From: an uncultured Chloroflexota bacterium
GTDB lineage: Bacteria > Chloroflexota > Dehalococcoidia > SAR202 > UBA11138
NCBI GenBank assembly: GCA_913046025.1
Contig: CAJWRP010000029.1
Location: 1 to 11,524, forward strand
Direction: 5' to 3'
Length of the DNA stretch: 11,524 bases
Of this stretch, positions 1 to 7,179 are shown in pieces. Position 1 is the first letter of the stretch; every line of letters starts with the position of its first letter. Position numbers and translations under genes: made by a program. The notes beneath the pieces are model-generated. The model had not been told where the DNA came from. It was given only the letters and a program-made list of their open reading frames with translations, and searched no databases.

Positions 1-591
1 GGGCCAACTCTGACAGAAAAGATCACTCACGGCATTCTCGACGAGCACGAGGGTCTCTTCGCCCACGACTGGAAGGCTCGCGTCGGCCACCCACTCAGTC
101 AGAAGATTTACGTCAACCGGGGCGGCACTCTGCCTCGCAACCCGCCAGTAGTGATCGCCAAGGACATCGGCCCCGGCAAGGTATTCTCCGGCAAAGATTG
201 GGAGGTTACTGCAGCACCAGCAGAGCACGTACAGCCGTTCCTAGACTCGCTAGCCTACCGGGTGGACACGCCGGACGGCAGCGTCGTTTTCACAGGCGAC
301 ACGCAGCCTTGCGACTCGGTTGCTGAGCTGGCCAAGGACGCCGACGTGATGCTGTGCATGTGTTGGGATGACCAGGAGATCATGGACGCGGACGGCGAGT
401 CACCTGGGCAGTGCGGCACGATCGGCGCCGCCCAATTGGCAGAGAAAGCTGGCGTAAAGAAGCTGGTTCTTGTTCATGTGGGGCCTCACCTATCGCAGCA
501 CGGGCCTATGGAGAAGGGTATCGGCGACGTTCGCGAACACTATAGCGGCCAACTGCTTTTTGCTGAAGAGCTAATGTCCTTTGAGCTTTAG
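1..591 (+). CDS. MBL-fold metallohydrolase, 5'-truncated by the window edge
   Basis: The frame is open from base 1 to a TAG at 589-591 (196 residues), so the gene begins outside the window; the GTG at 151 is an internal codon, not the start. The visible part is the C-terminal half of a metallo-beta-lactamase-fold hydrolase of the RNase Z/arylsulfatase-like type. Numbering from base 1, the zinc-site signatures are 'AEH' (His76), 'FTGDT' (Asp100) and 'LVLVHVGPH' (His159). The N-terminal HxHxDH motif must lie upstream. A stretch where RNase Z enzymes carry their HST motif reads 'CGT' here, which argues against a true tRNA-processing RNase Z. It probably hydrolyses a small ester, lactone or phosphodiester, but the substrate cannot be named. 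An MFS transporter follows after 48 bases on the same strand, so the two may be co-transcribed. The fold is secure; the reaction is not. Confidence 0.85.
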   Translation, partial: GPTLTEKITHGILDEHEGLFAHDWKARVGHPLSQKIYVNRGGTLPRNPPVVIAKDIGPGKVFSGKDWEVTAAPAEHVQPFLDSLAYRVDTPDGSVVFTGDTQPCDSVAELAKDADVMLCMCWDDQEIMDADGESPGQCGTIGAAQLAEKAGVKKLVLVHVGPHLSQHGPMEKGIGDVREHYSGQLLFAEELMSFEL

Positions 592-639
592 TCCGGTAAG
601 AGCCTCGACAGACAATTTGCGATCACAATGCTCGCCTAG

Positions 640-1959
640 ATGACGTCTCTGCGATCCATTGCTGATTGGCGGCCTAAGACTCCCTTTTATTATGGCTGGC
701 TCATTCTGGCAGTCTCGGCACTGGGGACCTACGCTGCCACAGGCTCGGCGCAACTGGTCCTGGGCGGCATACAGAACTTCATCTTTGAGGATATGGGCTG
801 GGACCGCAGCACCATCGCCTACGCAGTCACCGCAGGCACATGGACATCTGGATTTCTGACGCCATTCATCGGCAGGTTGGCCGACAAGTACGGCCCTCGT
901 GGACTAATGCCGATGGCCGCGCTTATTGCCGGCCTGGCATTCCTGGCGCTGGGGGGAATCCAGTCCGTATGGCAGTTCTACGTCGCGTACATCATCGCTC
1001 GCGCCATACCTAACCCCATCCTGGTAGGCGTAGTGCCACGGACCGCCGCCGTGAATTTCTTTCGGCGTAAGCGCAACCTTGCCATGGGCATCAGCGCCAT
1101 GGCCCGTCCCTTTGGCGGTTCCATAAACATCCAGATATTTTCGCTAATTGCCAACGCCTACAGCTGGCGGACCGCCTATCGCATTCATGGGCTGGTCGCC
1201 CTGACGATTGTGTTACCGCTACTGGTGGTAATGAGAAGAAGGCCTTCCGACATTGGGCTGGAGCCAGATGGGGACCAACCGCAGGCCATCACAGACCAGG
1301 CAACTAGCCAGTTCGAACTACAGCAGATGGAATCAGCCCGGGAGTTTAGCTGGACGGCCACCGAGGCTGCCGTAACCTGGTCGTTCTGGCTAATTGTCGT
1401 CGCAGAGTCTCTGGTGACTCTAACCTCCGGCACAATCAACTTCCAGATAGTCCCTTACCTCAGGGACTCGGGTGCGTCCGTGGCCATGGCTGCCATTGGG
1501 CTGAGCTTGAGTTCCCTACTTGGCTCTCTGGGTAACCCGTTTTGGGGATACCTGTCTGACCGCTATTCCCCACGTAAAATGTTGCTGGGACTACTGAGCC
1601 TCACATGCGTCGCGGTGGCCCTATTCCTGGTGATACCCAATAGCAATGCTGCTTTCGCAGTTGTTATCTTCTACGGCACTGTGGCTGGCGGCCTGAACAT
1701 ACTGGGCAACATGATGATCGCCCAGTACTTCGGCAGGACCTCTTTTGGATCAATCAGCGGGCTTGTGGGGCCGTTTCAGACGGGAGCGTTGGGGTTTGGG
1801 CCGACACTGGGTGCGCTCATATTTGCCTACACAGGCGGCTATACATGGCTTTTCCTATTTGGCCTGGTTGGTTACCTTGGGGCACTAGGCTGTATGACCT
1901 TTGCCAGAGCGCCCAGGCTGCCACAGCGAGCCGCAGTCGAGGGATTCAGCGACGATTAA
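640..1959 (+). CDS. MFS transporter, 12-helix, OFA/monocarboxylate-like
   Basis: This 439-residue inner-membrane protein has the length and layout of a major facilitator: two six-helix halves joined by a hydrophilic loop at about residues 198-238. The loop-2/3 signature motif A appears in both halves, as 'GRLADKYGPRGL' (residues 78-89) and 'GYLSDRYSPRKML' (303-315), confirming the internal pseudo-symmetry. A 'PSDIGLEPDGD' segment at the start of the central loop is common in uncharacterised MFS proteins of the OFA/monocarboxylate-like groups. It should move a small, probably anionic, solute by proton coupling; the solute is unknown. ATG 640 is the first usable start because the frame is closed just upstream, but no clear Shine-Dalgarno precedes it, which fits translation coupled to the hydrolase gene upstream. 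The FAD oxidoreductase follows 59 bases after the TAA. Confidence 0.9.
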   Translation: MTSLRSIADWRPKTPFYYGWLILAVSALGTYAATGSAQLVLGGIQNFIFEDMGWDRSTIAYAVTAGTWTSGFLTPFIGRLADKYGPRGLMPMAALIAGLAFLALGGIQSVWQFYVAYIIARAIPNPILVGVVPRTAAVNFFRRKRNLAMGISAMARPFGGSINIQIFSLIANAYSWRTAYRIHGLVALTIVLPLLVVMRRRPSDIGLEPDGDQPQAITDQATSQFELQQMESAREFSWTATEAAVTWSFWLIVVAESLVTLTSGTINFQIVPYLRDSGASVAMAAIGLSLSSLLGSLGNPFWGYLSDRYSPRKMLLGLLSLTCVAVALFLVIPNSNAAFAVVIFYGTVAGGLNILGNMMIAQYFGRTSFGSISGLVGPFQTGALGFGPTLGALIFAYTGGYTWLFLFGLVGYLGALGCMTFARAPRLPQRAAVEGFSDD

Positions 1960-2005
1960 GTGCGCTATCTACTCCGTCGCGCTATACTAACGCCAACCAC
2001 CAATT

Positions 2006-2011
2006 AGGGAG
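2006..2011 (+). promoter_or_regulatory. Shine-Dalgarno AGGGAG fixing the oxidoreductase start
   Basis: AGGGAG lies seven bases before the ATG at 2019. It supports that codon over a much longer in-frame extension running back into the transporter gene to 1845. Confidence 0.6.
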
Positions 2012-2018
2012 ACAATCA

Positions 2019-3131
2019 ATGGCTGAAACAACAGAAGTCGTAATTATAGGCGGAGGCGTCGCGGGCTGTGCTACCGCGTACTACCTCGCCAAGGCCGGTG
2101 TGAAGGCGACCATTATCGAGCGAAACAGCATCGCCGGTCAGGCGTCTGGATTCAACGCTGGCGGTCTCAATCCTCTTCAGGGAGCTGGAATTCCTGGCCC
2201 ACTGGCCGCTCTGGCCGGAGAGTCGTTCAAGATGCACCAGGTGCTGGCTGAACAGTTGCCAGCGGAGTCCGGCATTCCTTTCCATTCCAAAACTCTTGTT
2301 ATGGTAAACGTGGCTTTTGACGAGTCTGAGTTGAGCGATATGAAGGAAACGCTGGAGATATTTGAAGGCGCGGACGGCTTCTCGGCCCACTGGATGGAGA
2401 CTGACGAGCTGCTAAAGATGGAGCCTCGCATGAACCCTTCAGCTATCAAAGCTCTGTACACATACGGCAATGTCAGCCTCACCGGTTACGACTACACGAA
2501 GGCACTCTGCAAGGCGGCCGAGGGCATGGGCGCCAGTGTCGTAGCCAAAGAAGTGACTGGTCTCAAGACCTCAGGTAGTCGAGTGACCGGTGTGCTTCTT
2601 GAAGACGGTGATATCGACTGCGACTCCGTGGTCGTAGCCACAGGACCGTGGACTGGTGGCCCAGCAGATTGGCTGGGCATAAAGATACCGGTACACCCAC
2701 TGAAGGGTGAGATCGTCCGCGTAGAGCCCGTGGGAGACCCGCTGGAACAGGACTTTGCTGGCGCTGGCTCCTCTCTGTATATGAGGGCCGATGGGCTGAT
2801 CTGGGTCGGCGCTACCGAGGCCGATGAGGGCTTCGATATGCAGCCCACCGAAGCCGCGAAAAAGAAACTGCTTGACGGCGCAATCAAAACCATGCCATCA
2901 CTGGCCAACGCTCGCATCGCAAAACACACGGCCTGCCTGCGACCGGTGACTGCCGACTGGCTGCCCATCGTGGGCAAGACGCCGGGCTGGGACAATGTCT
3001 ACATGGCCACGGGTGCTGGCAAGAAGGGCATCCTCATCAGTCCAGGCATGGGCAAGGCCACATCAGACATTATCACTACTGGCAAGACGGACCTCTCCGT
3101 TGGCGCATTTGGCCTGGAACGGTTTAGCTAG
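2019..3131 (+). CDS. FAD-dependent oxidoreductase, DAO (glycine/D-amino acid oxidase) family
   Basis: The 370-residue protein opens with an FAD-binding Rossmann motif, 'VVIIGGGVAGCATAYYLAKAG', with the GxGxxG glycines at 11, 13 and 16 and the ribose-binding Glu34. 'VVVATGPWTG' (residues 204-213) is the second dinucleotide-side signature, and the C-terminus has the DAO-family 'LRPVTADWLPIVG...ATGAGKKGILISP' block (about 307-342). Length and domain order match glycine/D-amino acid/sarcosine oxidase-like enzymes, which oxidise the C-N bond of small amines; the actual substrate is not readable. ATG 2019 is chosen because of the Shine-Dalgarno and because the Rossmann motif then starts at residue 7, as is usual. 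It sits 59 bases after the MFS gene, so transporter and oxidase may serve one substrate (inference). Its TAG overlaps the stop of a small convergent gene. Confidence 0.9.
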   Translation: MAETTEVVIIGGGVAGCATAYYLAKAGVKATIIERNSIAGQASGFNAGGLNPLQGAGIPGPLAALAGESFKMHQVLAEQLPAESGIPFHSKTLVMVNVAFDESELSDMKETLEIFEGADGFSAHWMETDELLKMEPRMNPSAIKALYTYGNVSLTGYDYTKALCKAAEGMGASVVAKEVTGLKTSGSRVTGVLLEDGDIDCDSVVVATGPWTGGPADWLGIKIPVHPLKGEIVRVEPVGDPLEQDFAGAGSSLYMRADGLIWVGATEADEGFDMQPTEAAKKKLLDGAIKTMPSLANARIAKHTACLRPVTADWLPIVGKTPGWDNVYMATGAGKKGILISPGMGKATSDIITTGKTDLSVGAFGLERFS

Positions 3132-3391
3132 AAGGGGCTGCCTCCCAGCAGTCCGCCGAAACGTAGGCCCCAAACCACCAACGAGGTGGCAGTGCTGATA
3201 AACAGTATTGCCGTGGAACGTCTGGACCACGGGGAACGCCACCCCTTACCCTGAGAAAGCTCGACGTACCAGCCTCTTCCCAGCGTAAGACCCGTTAAAG
3301 CCAACAGCGGCCACGTAAGCACCTGCAACGCGGGTGCCACGGCCAGCCCGGCTGATGAGGAACCCATCAGACCAAGCAGGCCAGGGATCAC
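3128..3391 (-). CDS. Small two-helix membrane protein, unknown function
   Basis: An 87-residue frame starting at GTG 3391; two TGA codons lie directly upstream, so it cannot be longer. ATG at residue 9 is an alternative start. The product has two hydrophobic segments, about residues 14-36 and 59-80, separated by a basic, Trp-rich loop ('GKGWRSPWSRR'), a plausible cytoplasmic turn. No family is recognised. It is the last open frame of the - strand run, 130 bases after the six-repeat membrane protein, and its TAG shares the CTAG at 3128-3131 with the convergent FAD gene. No strong ribosome site is seen. The non-random membrane-protein look favours a real gene, but the length leaves doubt. Confidence 0.45.
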   Translation of the reverse strand: MIPGLLGLMGSSSAGLAVAPALQVLTWPLLALTGLTLGRGWYVELSQGKGWRSPWSRRSTAILFISTATSLVVWGLRFGGLLGGSPF

Positions 3392-3521
3392 TCATCACCA
3401 GGGAATTGCAAAAATGTTACTCAGTACCCAGACTGCGGGCTGCTCTATATGTAGCAGTTTCATAGATTACTCGGCTTTTGTTGGTCCGAATACCTGGATC
3501 CAAGCCTGAGGTTCGCACAGC
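3392..3521. other. Intergenic spacer, nothing recognised
   Basis: The 130 bases between the six-repeat membrane protein and the small membrane protein hold no convincing frame, hairpin terminator or RNA gene. Confidence 0.5.
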
Positions 3522-5339
3522 TTACTCATAAGACACAACCCTTACGCCAGAACTGCCAGGGATTATCATCACTCGCCTGCCAGAGGCAGAGGCCACCTGT
3601 GAGGCTAACCGATTGCACTCCTCGTCCGACAGGGCCGCAACAGTGGCATCAGCATCGTTCCACCGCGCGCGGTTAACTCGATACCCCAAAGCAGACTGTA
3701 GCCTTCTAACCATATCATCTCCGCCGGGAGCCACCAGAACCGTAACGTCTTTTCGCGCGACTGGTGTCTCTGCAGCCCCAGGAGCCGCGGATGCGGACTC
3801 CCTGTCCTGCTTGTAAACGTTCCAGTAGTAGGGCACGAATATAATTGCGGTAACAATAATTGCAATAGGATCGATTAGATTATCGATGGTTCCAATGCTA
3901 AGGTTGCCCTCCAGCAGGTCCCGCAAGAACAGGAACAGCAGCGTGCTGCCACTGCCAAGAAGGGACAAGACTCCAGCGCCCAAAGCTGCAAAGACAAAGA
4001 TTCTACGAGGCAGAGATTGCGGCTCCGTAGCGCCGCCCTCTCGGACCATCCGCTGCGCAGCCGCCCAGAAGTAGCCCCACAATGGCCCTCCCAGCGCCAG
4101 TAAGGTTATGCTAAGGGCCAGAGGTTCCTTGCGAAAGCCAGCGCTACCGCTAATGGTCTGAGTGAAGCTGTCTATCACCAGCTCCAAGGCCGTACTCACC
4201 AGAATGAACGCCCCGAGGGATACTGCTATTAGCCCAATGCCCGACACGATATATACATACGTGCGACGAGCGTCTCGCGCCTCCTGCGAAGATGTCCTGG
4301 CCTCTCTCTGCACCACCATCCAGTGGTAGGCCCATAGACCAATTCCGATCGCGAATGTGGCTATAACGCCCGGGATGAATCGAAAGTGCGTGGCGAGAGG
4401 GTCGTCAGCTGCGCCAAGCAACCAGATGAGAACCCCGTTCAGCCCAATTGCTAGCGCCGCAAGCATGGTGACAACGCCACCCAAGACTGCGAACACATAG
4501 AGATATACCTGCCTGAGCGCGGATCCAGAATCGTTGCGGGCAAGGTAGAGCCAATGGAAGCCCCAGACCAACCCACCGATGATTCCAACGGAAAGGGCCA
4601 TGGCAAAGGACTTACGCCAGAGGCCTGCGTTTCCTGATATCACCGTATTGGCGGAGGTCAGCGCGTCGTAACCACCCTGGATGACCATGAATATGACGCC
4701 ACCCAGGCCTGAGGCGAGCATCACCAGGGTTACCAGTGCCCCACCGTACAGGTAAAGACGCCTGATTCCCAATGTGTCCGGCGTGGACTGCCCTTCGGTC
4801 TCTTCGATCCGCCAGTGAAATAGCCAGACCACAGCCCAGATCAGCAGTGCGCTGAAGGTGTAGGCACTGGAATCCTCAAAACCGAAGACGCTGTTGAGCG
4901 CCATTACAGCCGTTACGACTGTCGCTACCCCGCTGACGGTAAGCACCAGGTACATGTAGAGCTTACGAAGCAGGGAGCGGCTCTCCACAGGAAGCTGTGT
5001 GACGTAGCGCTGAATGAGCCTCCAGTGAAATACCCAGAGGGGTAGTCCGACAATTATTAGAGACACGCCGGCAGCCAGTGCAGCGTTGTTTGAAGAGATA
5101 GCCGCGCCTTCAAATATCCCGCGCAAGACAAACCACAGCATCAGTATGACGCCGTTCACTGCCATCATCAGGGAGACAAAGGACACCGTGTAGAAGTAGA
5201 GACGGCGAACCGTGCCTATTCCAGGATCGACTTCAGTGACCTGCTCTCGCTTACGCCAGGACGCAACACCGTAGATTATGAGACCTACGATGACCAGCAA
5301 TACTATAATCGGTATTATCCCAAACATTGAATTAAACAT
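3522..5339 (-). CDS. Polytopic membrane protein with six DUF5671-like repeats
   Basis: A 605-residue protein with an N-terminal anchor helix (about 7-25), then six tandem units of roughly 70-80 residues at about 44-111, 124-180, 192-268, 275-345, 357-430 and 444-511. Each unit starts with a basic-aromatic signature (RRLYFY, RKLYMY, RRLYLY, RQVYLY, RRTYVY, RRIFVF), continues with two or three hydrophobic segments, and ends in an aromatic triplet. This resembles the DUF5671 family, known only as a membrane domain. The closing triplet is FHW, FHW, FHW, YHW in units 1-4 but YFW and YYW in units 5-6, so the histidine is lost there. A soluble tail (about 530-605) follows an Ala/Pro-rich linker and is not recognised. 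The Shine-Dalgarno-like GAGAAGGA nearly abuts ATG 5339; Met5 is a possible alternative start. It lies 74 bases after the NTF2-like gene. Function unknown. Confidence 0.85.
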   Translation of the reverse strand: MFNSMFGIIPIIVLLVIVGLIIYGVASWRKREQVTEVDPGIGTVRRLYFYTVSFVSLMMAVNGVILMLWFVLRGIFEGAAISSNNAALAAGVSLIIVGLPLWVFHWRLIQRYVTQLPVESRSLLRKLYMYLVLTVSGVATVVTAVMALNSVFGFEDSSAYTFSALLIWAVVWLFHWRIEETEGQSTPDTLGIRRLYLYGGALVTLVMLASGLGGVIFMVIQGGYDALTSANTVISGNAGLWRKSFAMALSVGIIGGLVWGFHWLYLARNDSGSALRQVYLYVFAVLGGVVTMLAALAIGLNGVLIWLLGAADDPLATHFRFIPGVIATFAIGIGLWAYHWMVVQREARTSSQEARDARRTYVYIVSGIGLIAVSLGAFILVSTALELVIDSFTQTISGSAGFRKEPLALSITLLALGGPLWGYFWAAAQRMVREGGATEPQSLPRRIFVFAALGAGVLSLLGSGSTLLFLFLRDLLEGNLSIGTIDNLIDPIAIIVTAIIFVPYYWNVYKQDRESASAAPGAAETPVARKDVTVLVAPGGDDMVRRLQSALGYRVNRARWNDADATVAALSDEECNRLASQVASASGRRVMIIPGSSGVRVVSYE

Positions 5340-5374
5340 GTCCTTCTCGTTTCAAGATGCCAATATAAGGTGAG

Positions 5375-5404
5375 AATGGCATTTGAATCTTCGAAAATGC
5401 CATT
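5375..5404. repeat. Perfect 10-bp inverted repeat between two - strand genes
   Basis: The arms AATGGCATTT (5375-5384) and AAATGCCATT (5395-5404) are exact reverse complements around a 10-base loop, in the 74-base gap between the NTF2-like gene and the six-repeat gene. No U-tract follows on the - strand, so it is not a typical terminator for that operon. It could be an mRNA processing or stability hairpin, or an operator. Confidence 0.6.
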
Positions 5405-5413
5405 AGTTTACTT

Positions 5414-5971
5414 TTAAGGCGCAGCTGGTTTTCTCGCTGGCTCAGCGGTAGGCGCCTGCAGTGGCACATGCGTCGGTGCTGGCGTTGGCTCCACCCTCGG
5501 CACCACGTTTACGGGAACGGCAGACCTGCAGAAGTTGTATGGCCAAGGGTATTTGGAGAATTTCCACAGGCCATTTTCCTGTTTCAAGGCAAACTGCTCG
5601 CTATGGAGGGACTCCGATGTGCCAAAGGGCCCCTGGTTGTAGTACTGGGAAATCTTGACGTACACGAAGGTAATGTCACCTACAACGTTGGTCTTATCCA
5701 AGGTGACACGGGACTCTTGAATCCGTTGGAACCGGTAGGAACTGTCGGAGACAAAGTCTTCGAGCTTGCATGCAGCCTTTAGCTCTTCAGACAGGTAACC
5801 ATAGGAGAATTCCAAATTGTCAGTCTCCGCAGCATTGAGAAAGTCCTGAACGGCAGCCTCAGCTGTGCCTAGTGGCAGCAACTCCTCGTCCTGAGTAAAG
5901 GCCAATACCAAGCTGGCAATCAATAGAATGCCCAGAAAGGCTCCTCCGCCTATTAGCCACCATCTCGTCAT
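5414..5971 (-). CDS. Membrane-anchored NTF2/DUF4878-like protein with Pro-rich tail
   Basis: A 185-residue protein: an N-terminal hydrophobic helix at about 5-25, acting as uncleaved anchor or signal, then a compact domain at about 36-147 and an Ala/Pro-rich tail (150-185). The domain begins 'GTAEAAVQDFLNAAETDNLEFSYGYL' in style: a helix rich in Ala and acidic residues followed by Tyr/Phe, then three or four beta strands ending 'GLWKFSKYPWPY'. That is the general look of SnoaL/NTF2-like or DUF4878 lipoprotein-like domains, which often bind ligands or serve as extracytoplasmic scaffolds. No lipobox cysteine is present. AGGAG (complement of 5977-5981) stands five bases from ATG 5971 and fixes the start. 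It sits between the ATPase and the six-repeat membrane protein in the - strand cluster. The fold call is from pattern only. Confidence 0.7.
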   Translation of the reverse strand: MTRWWLIGGGAFLGILLIASLVLAFTQDEELLPLGTAEAAVQDFLNAAETDNLEFSYGYLSEELKAACKLEDFVSDSSYRFQRIQESRVTLDKTNVVGDITFVYVKISQYYNQGPFGTSESLHSEQFALKQENGLWKFSKYPWPYNFCRSAVPVNVVPRVEPTPAPTHVPLQAPTAEPARKPAAP

Positions 5972-6001
5972 GATTTCTCCTCATTACCCCTGATCTTGTC
6001 A

Positions 6002-6205
6002 GTCTATGTTAGTTGGAAGCCCGGCAAGCCTAGTCTTCGCCATGCCAACAGGTCCGGCATACAGCACAGGCCACTGGGGTTTCCGGTTTGTTGTCTTCTT
6101 CTTTGATTGTGAGGCAGGTGGAGGGGAAACGGTAGGTTCAATGGGACTACTTAAGTATGGTACATATGAACGGGGCAACGTAGGGATTGCAGGCGGAAGG
6201 TCGGA
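6002..6205 (-). other. In-frame 68-codon continuation beyond the ATPase TGA
   Basis: Directly after the TGA at 6206-6208 the same frame stays open for 68 codons to a TGA at 5999-6001. The conceptual product is a Pro/Ser-rich linker ('LPPAIPTLPRSYVPYL', then a 'SPPPAS' run), a basic patch (KKK...NRK) and a short tail 'WPVLYAGPVGMAKTRLAGLP'. It would bring the gene to within 27 bases of the next gene's start instead of 234. No separate start codon with a ribosome site was found, so it is either the former C-terminus of the ATPase or a readthrough extension. A + strand ORF over the same bases is judged to be its mirror. Confidence 0.45.
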
Positions 6206-7009
6206 TCAGTTATAGGCTTCAGCCATCTGGACCACCGCCGCCGGCGTCAGGTCGCCCACGGTAAGTCGCTCTTGCAATGCGTCGTGCCGCCGTTTTAGCT
6301 CGCCCGACAGTTCTTCAAACGACAGGCCCACATGCCTGGCCAACGCGTCCATGACCTCTCGACTCGTTAGAAATGCGATCGAATTATCATCGGCATTCCA
6401 GTCCATCAGGGTAACCAGAGACGGCCCAGGCTCAATCAGAGTTATTCCACTCACCCGGCGGTTCAGCTCGTGCTCGCCGTACATCAGCACCAAGTTGACG
6501 ACTACTCCCACATGATGAAGCTGGCTGTTAGGGATAAAAACGGGGTAGTCGCGAAGTATGTCCAGCACCTCTTCAGGAGCGTCTGCGTGCATAGTGGCCA
6601 ACATGGCGTAACCAACATCCAGCGCATGGAAGAGCGTTTGCACAGAATCTCCCCACAGGTATGCGGGAGTGTGATTGCTCAGTTCCGCCACAAGAATGTA
6701 CGTCTCCTGCGGCACGGTGCGCTTTAGAAAAGAGAAGTCCTCTTCTTTTCCGCGAGTTAGCACCTGTTCACGAGACGAGTCCAGAGACGATGGCATGAGG
6801 TCCAGAAGCGTGGTGAGTAGAGTGGTTTTGCCCGCTAGCTGCGGTCCCGCTGCGGCGAGTATCGATGAGCCACGGTCGACAAGAAGCCAGAGCAGCGCTG
6901 CGGTCTGAGTATCCATGGTGCCGTTGTCGATGAGGCCCAGAAGAGATGGACGGCCCGAAGCACGGTTCTCTCCGCCCCACCAGCTAGGCGTATTCAAGTC
7001 AGTTGTCAT
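6206..7009 (-). CDS. Short secretion-type ATPase (T2SS/T4SS, VirB11/PilT-like)
   Basis: A 267-residue RecA-fold ATPase with the marks of the type II/IV secretion and pilus ATPases: Walker A 'GPQLAGKTT' (55-63, Lys61), a Walker B-like 'YILVAELS' with Glu109 where relatives have 'GE(I/L)R', and the His-box 'ATMHADAPEE' (138-147, His141) equivalent to 'T(L/M)HA'. The Arg after the Walker B Glu is replaced by Ser, and the usual 'GH' before the His-box is 'GY'. Relatives are typically 330 residues or more with an N-terminal hexamer-forming domain; here only about 45 residues precede the ATPase core, so it is a minimal or degenerate form. No pilin, GspF/TadC-like platform or other secretion gene is nearby. 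The same frame continues 68 codons after the TGA. No strong ribosome site before ATG 7009. Confidence 0.75.
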   Translation of the reverse strand: MTTDLNTPSWWGGENRASGRPSLLGLIDNGTMDTQTAALLWLLVDRGSSILAAAGPQLAGKTTLLTTLLDLMPSSLDSSREQVLTRGKEEDFSFLKRTVPQETYILVAELSNHTPAYLWGDSVQTLFHALDVGYAMLATMHADAPEEVLDILRDYPVFIPNSQLHHVGVVVNLVLMYGEHELNRRVSGITLIEPGPSLVTLMDWNADDNSIAFLTSREVMDALARHVGLSFEELSGELKRRHDALQERLTVGDLTPAAVVQMAEAYN

Positions 7010-7050
7010 AGCACCGATATTCTAACAGAGCGCAAGCTAGGCACGGGGCC

Positions 7051-7179
7051 CTAGTTCCGATTTGAACTAAACACCTTGCTTCGCAAACCGGGCAAGCTGC
7101 CTTTTGTAGCGATGACGTGCAGCAGGAAACCCATGGTCATGAAAGCGATCTGCATCATGCGGCTGGTACTGCCGAGTTG
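7051..7179 (-). other. In-frame 42-codon continuation beyond the HExxH-gene TAG
   Basis: After the TAG at 7180-7182 the frame is open for 42 codons to a TAG at 7051-7053. The conceptual peptide contains a convincing membrane segment, 'MMQIAFMTMGFLLHVIAT', then a basic tail. Codon choice, with many C- or G-ending codons, looks like the gene itself. With it the protein would be 174 residues and the gap to the ATPase gene would shrink from 170 to 41 bases. This suggests that the TAG is a recent nonsense change or a readthrough codon. Confidence 0.5.

Noticed and set aside
1983..1988. TATACT as a -10 promoter element before the oxidoreductase
   Set aside because: No acceptable -35 at 16-18 bases; the box alone is too weak, and the gap also fits simple co-transcription.
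1845..2018. Longer in-frame start for the FAD oxidoreductase reaching into the transporter gene
   Set aside because: The Shine-Dalgarno at 2006-2011 and the Rossmann motif position favour ATG 2019; the upstream peptide is not protein-like and overlaps the transporter in another frame.
6006..6215. A 69-codon + strand frame in the gap after the ATPase
   Set aside because: No ribosome site and an unconvincing composition; the - strand continuation of the ATPase frame explains the open stretch better.
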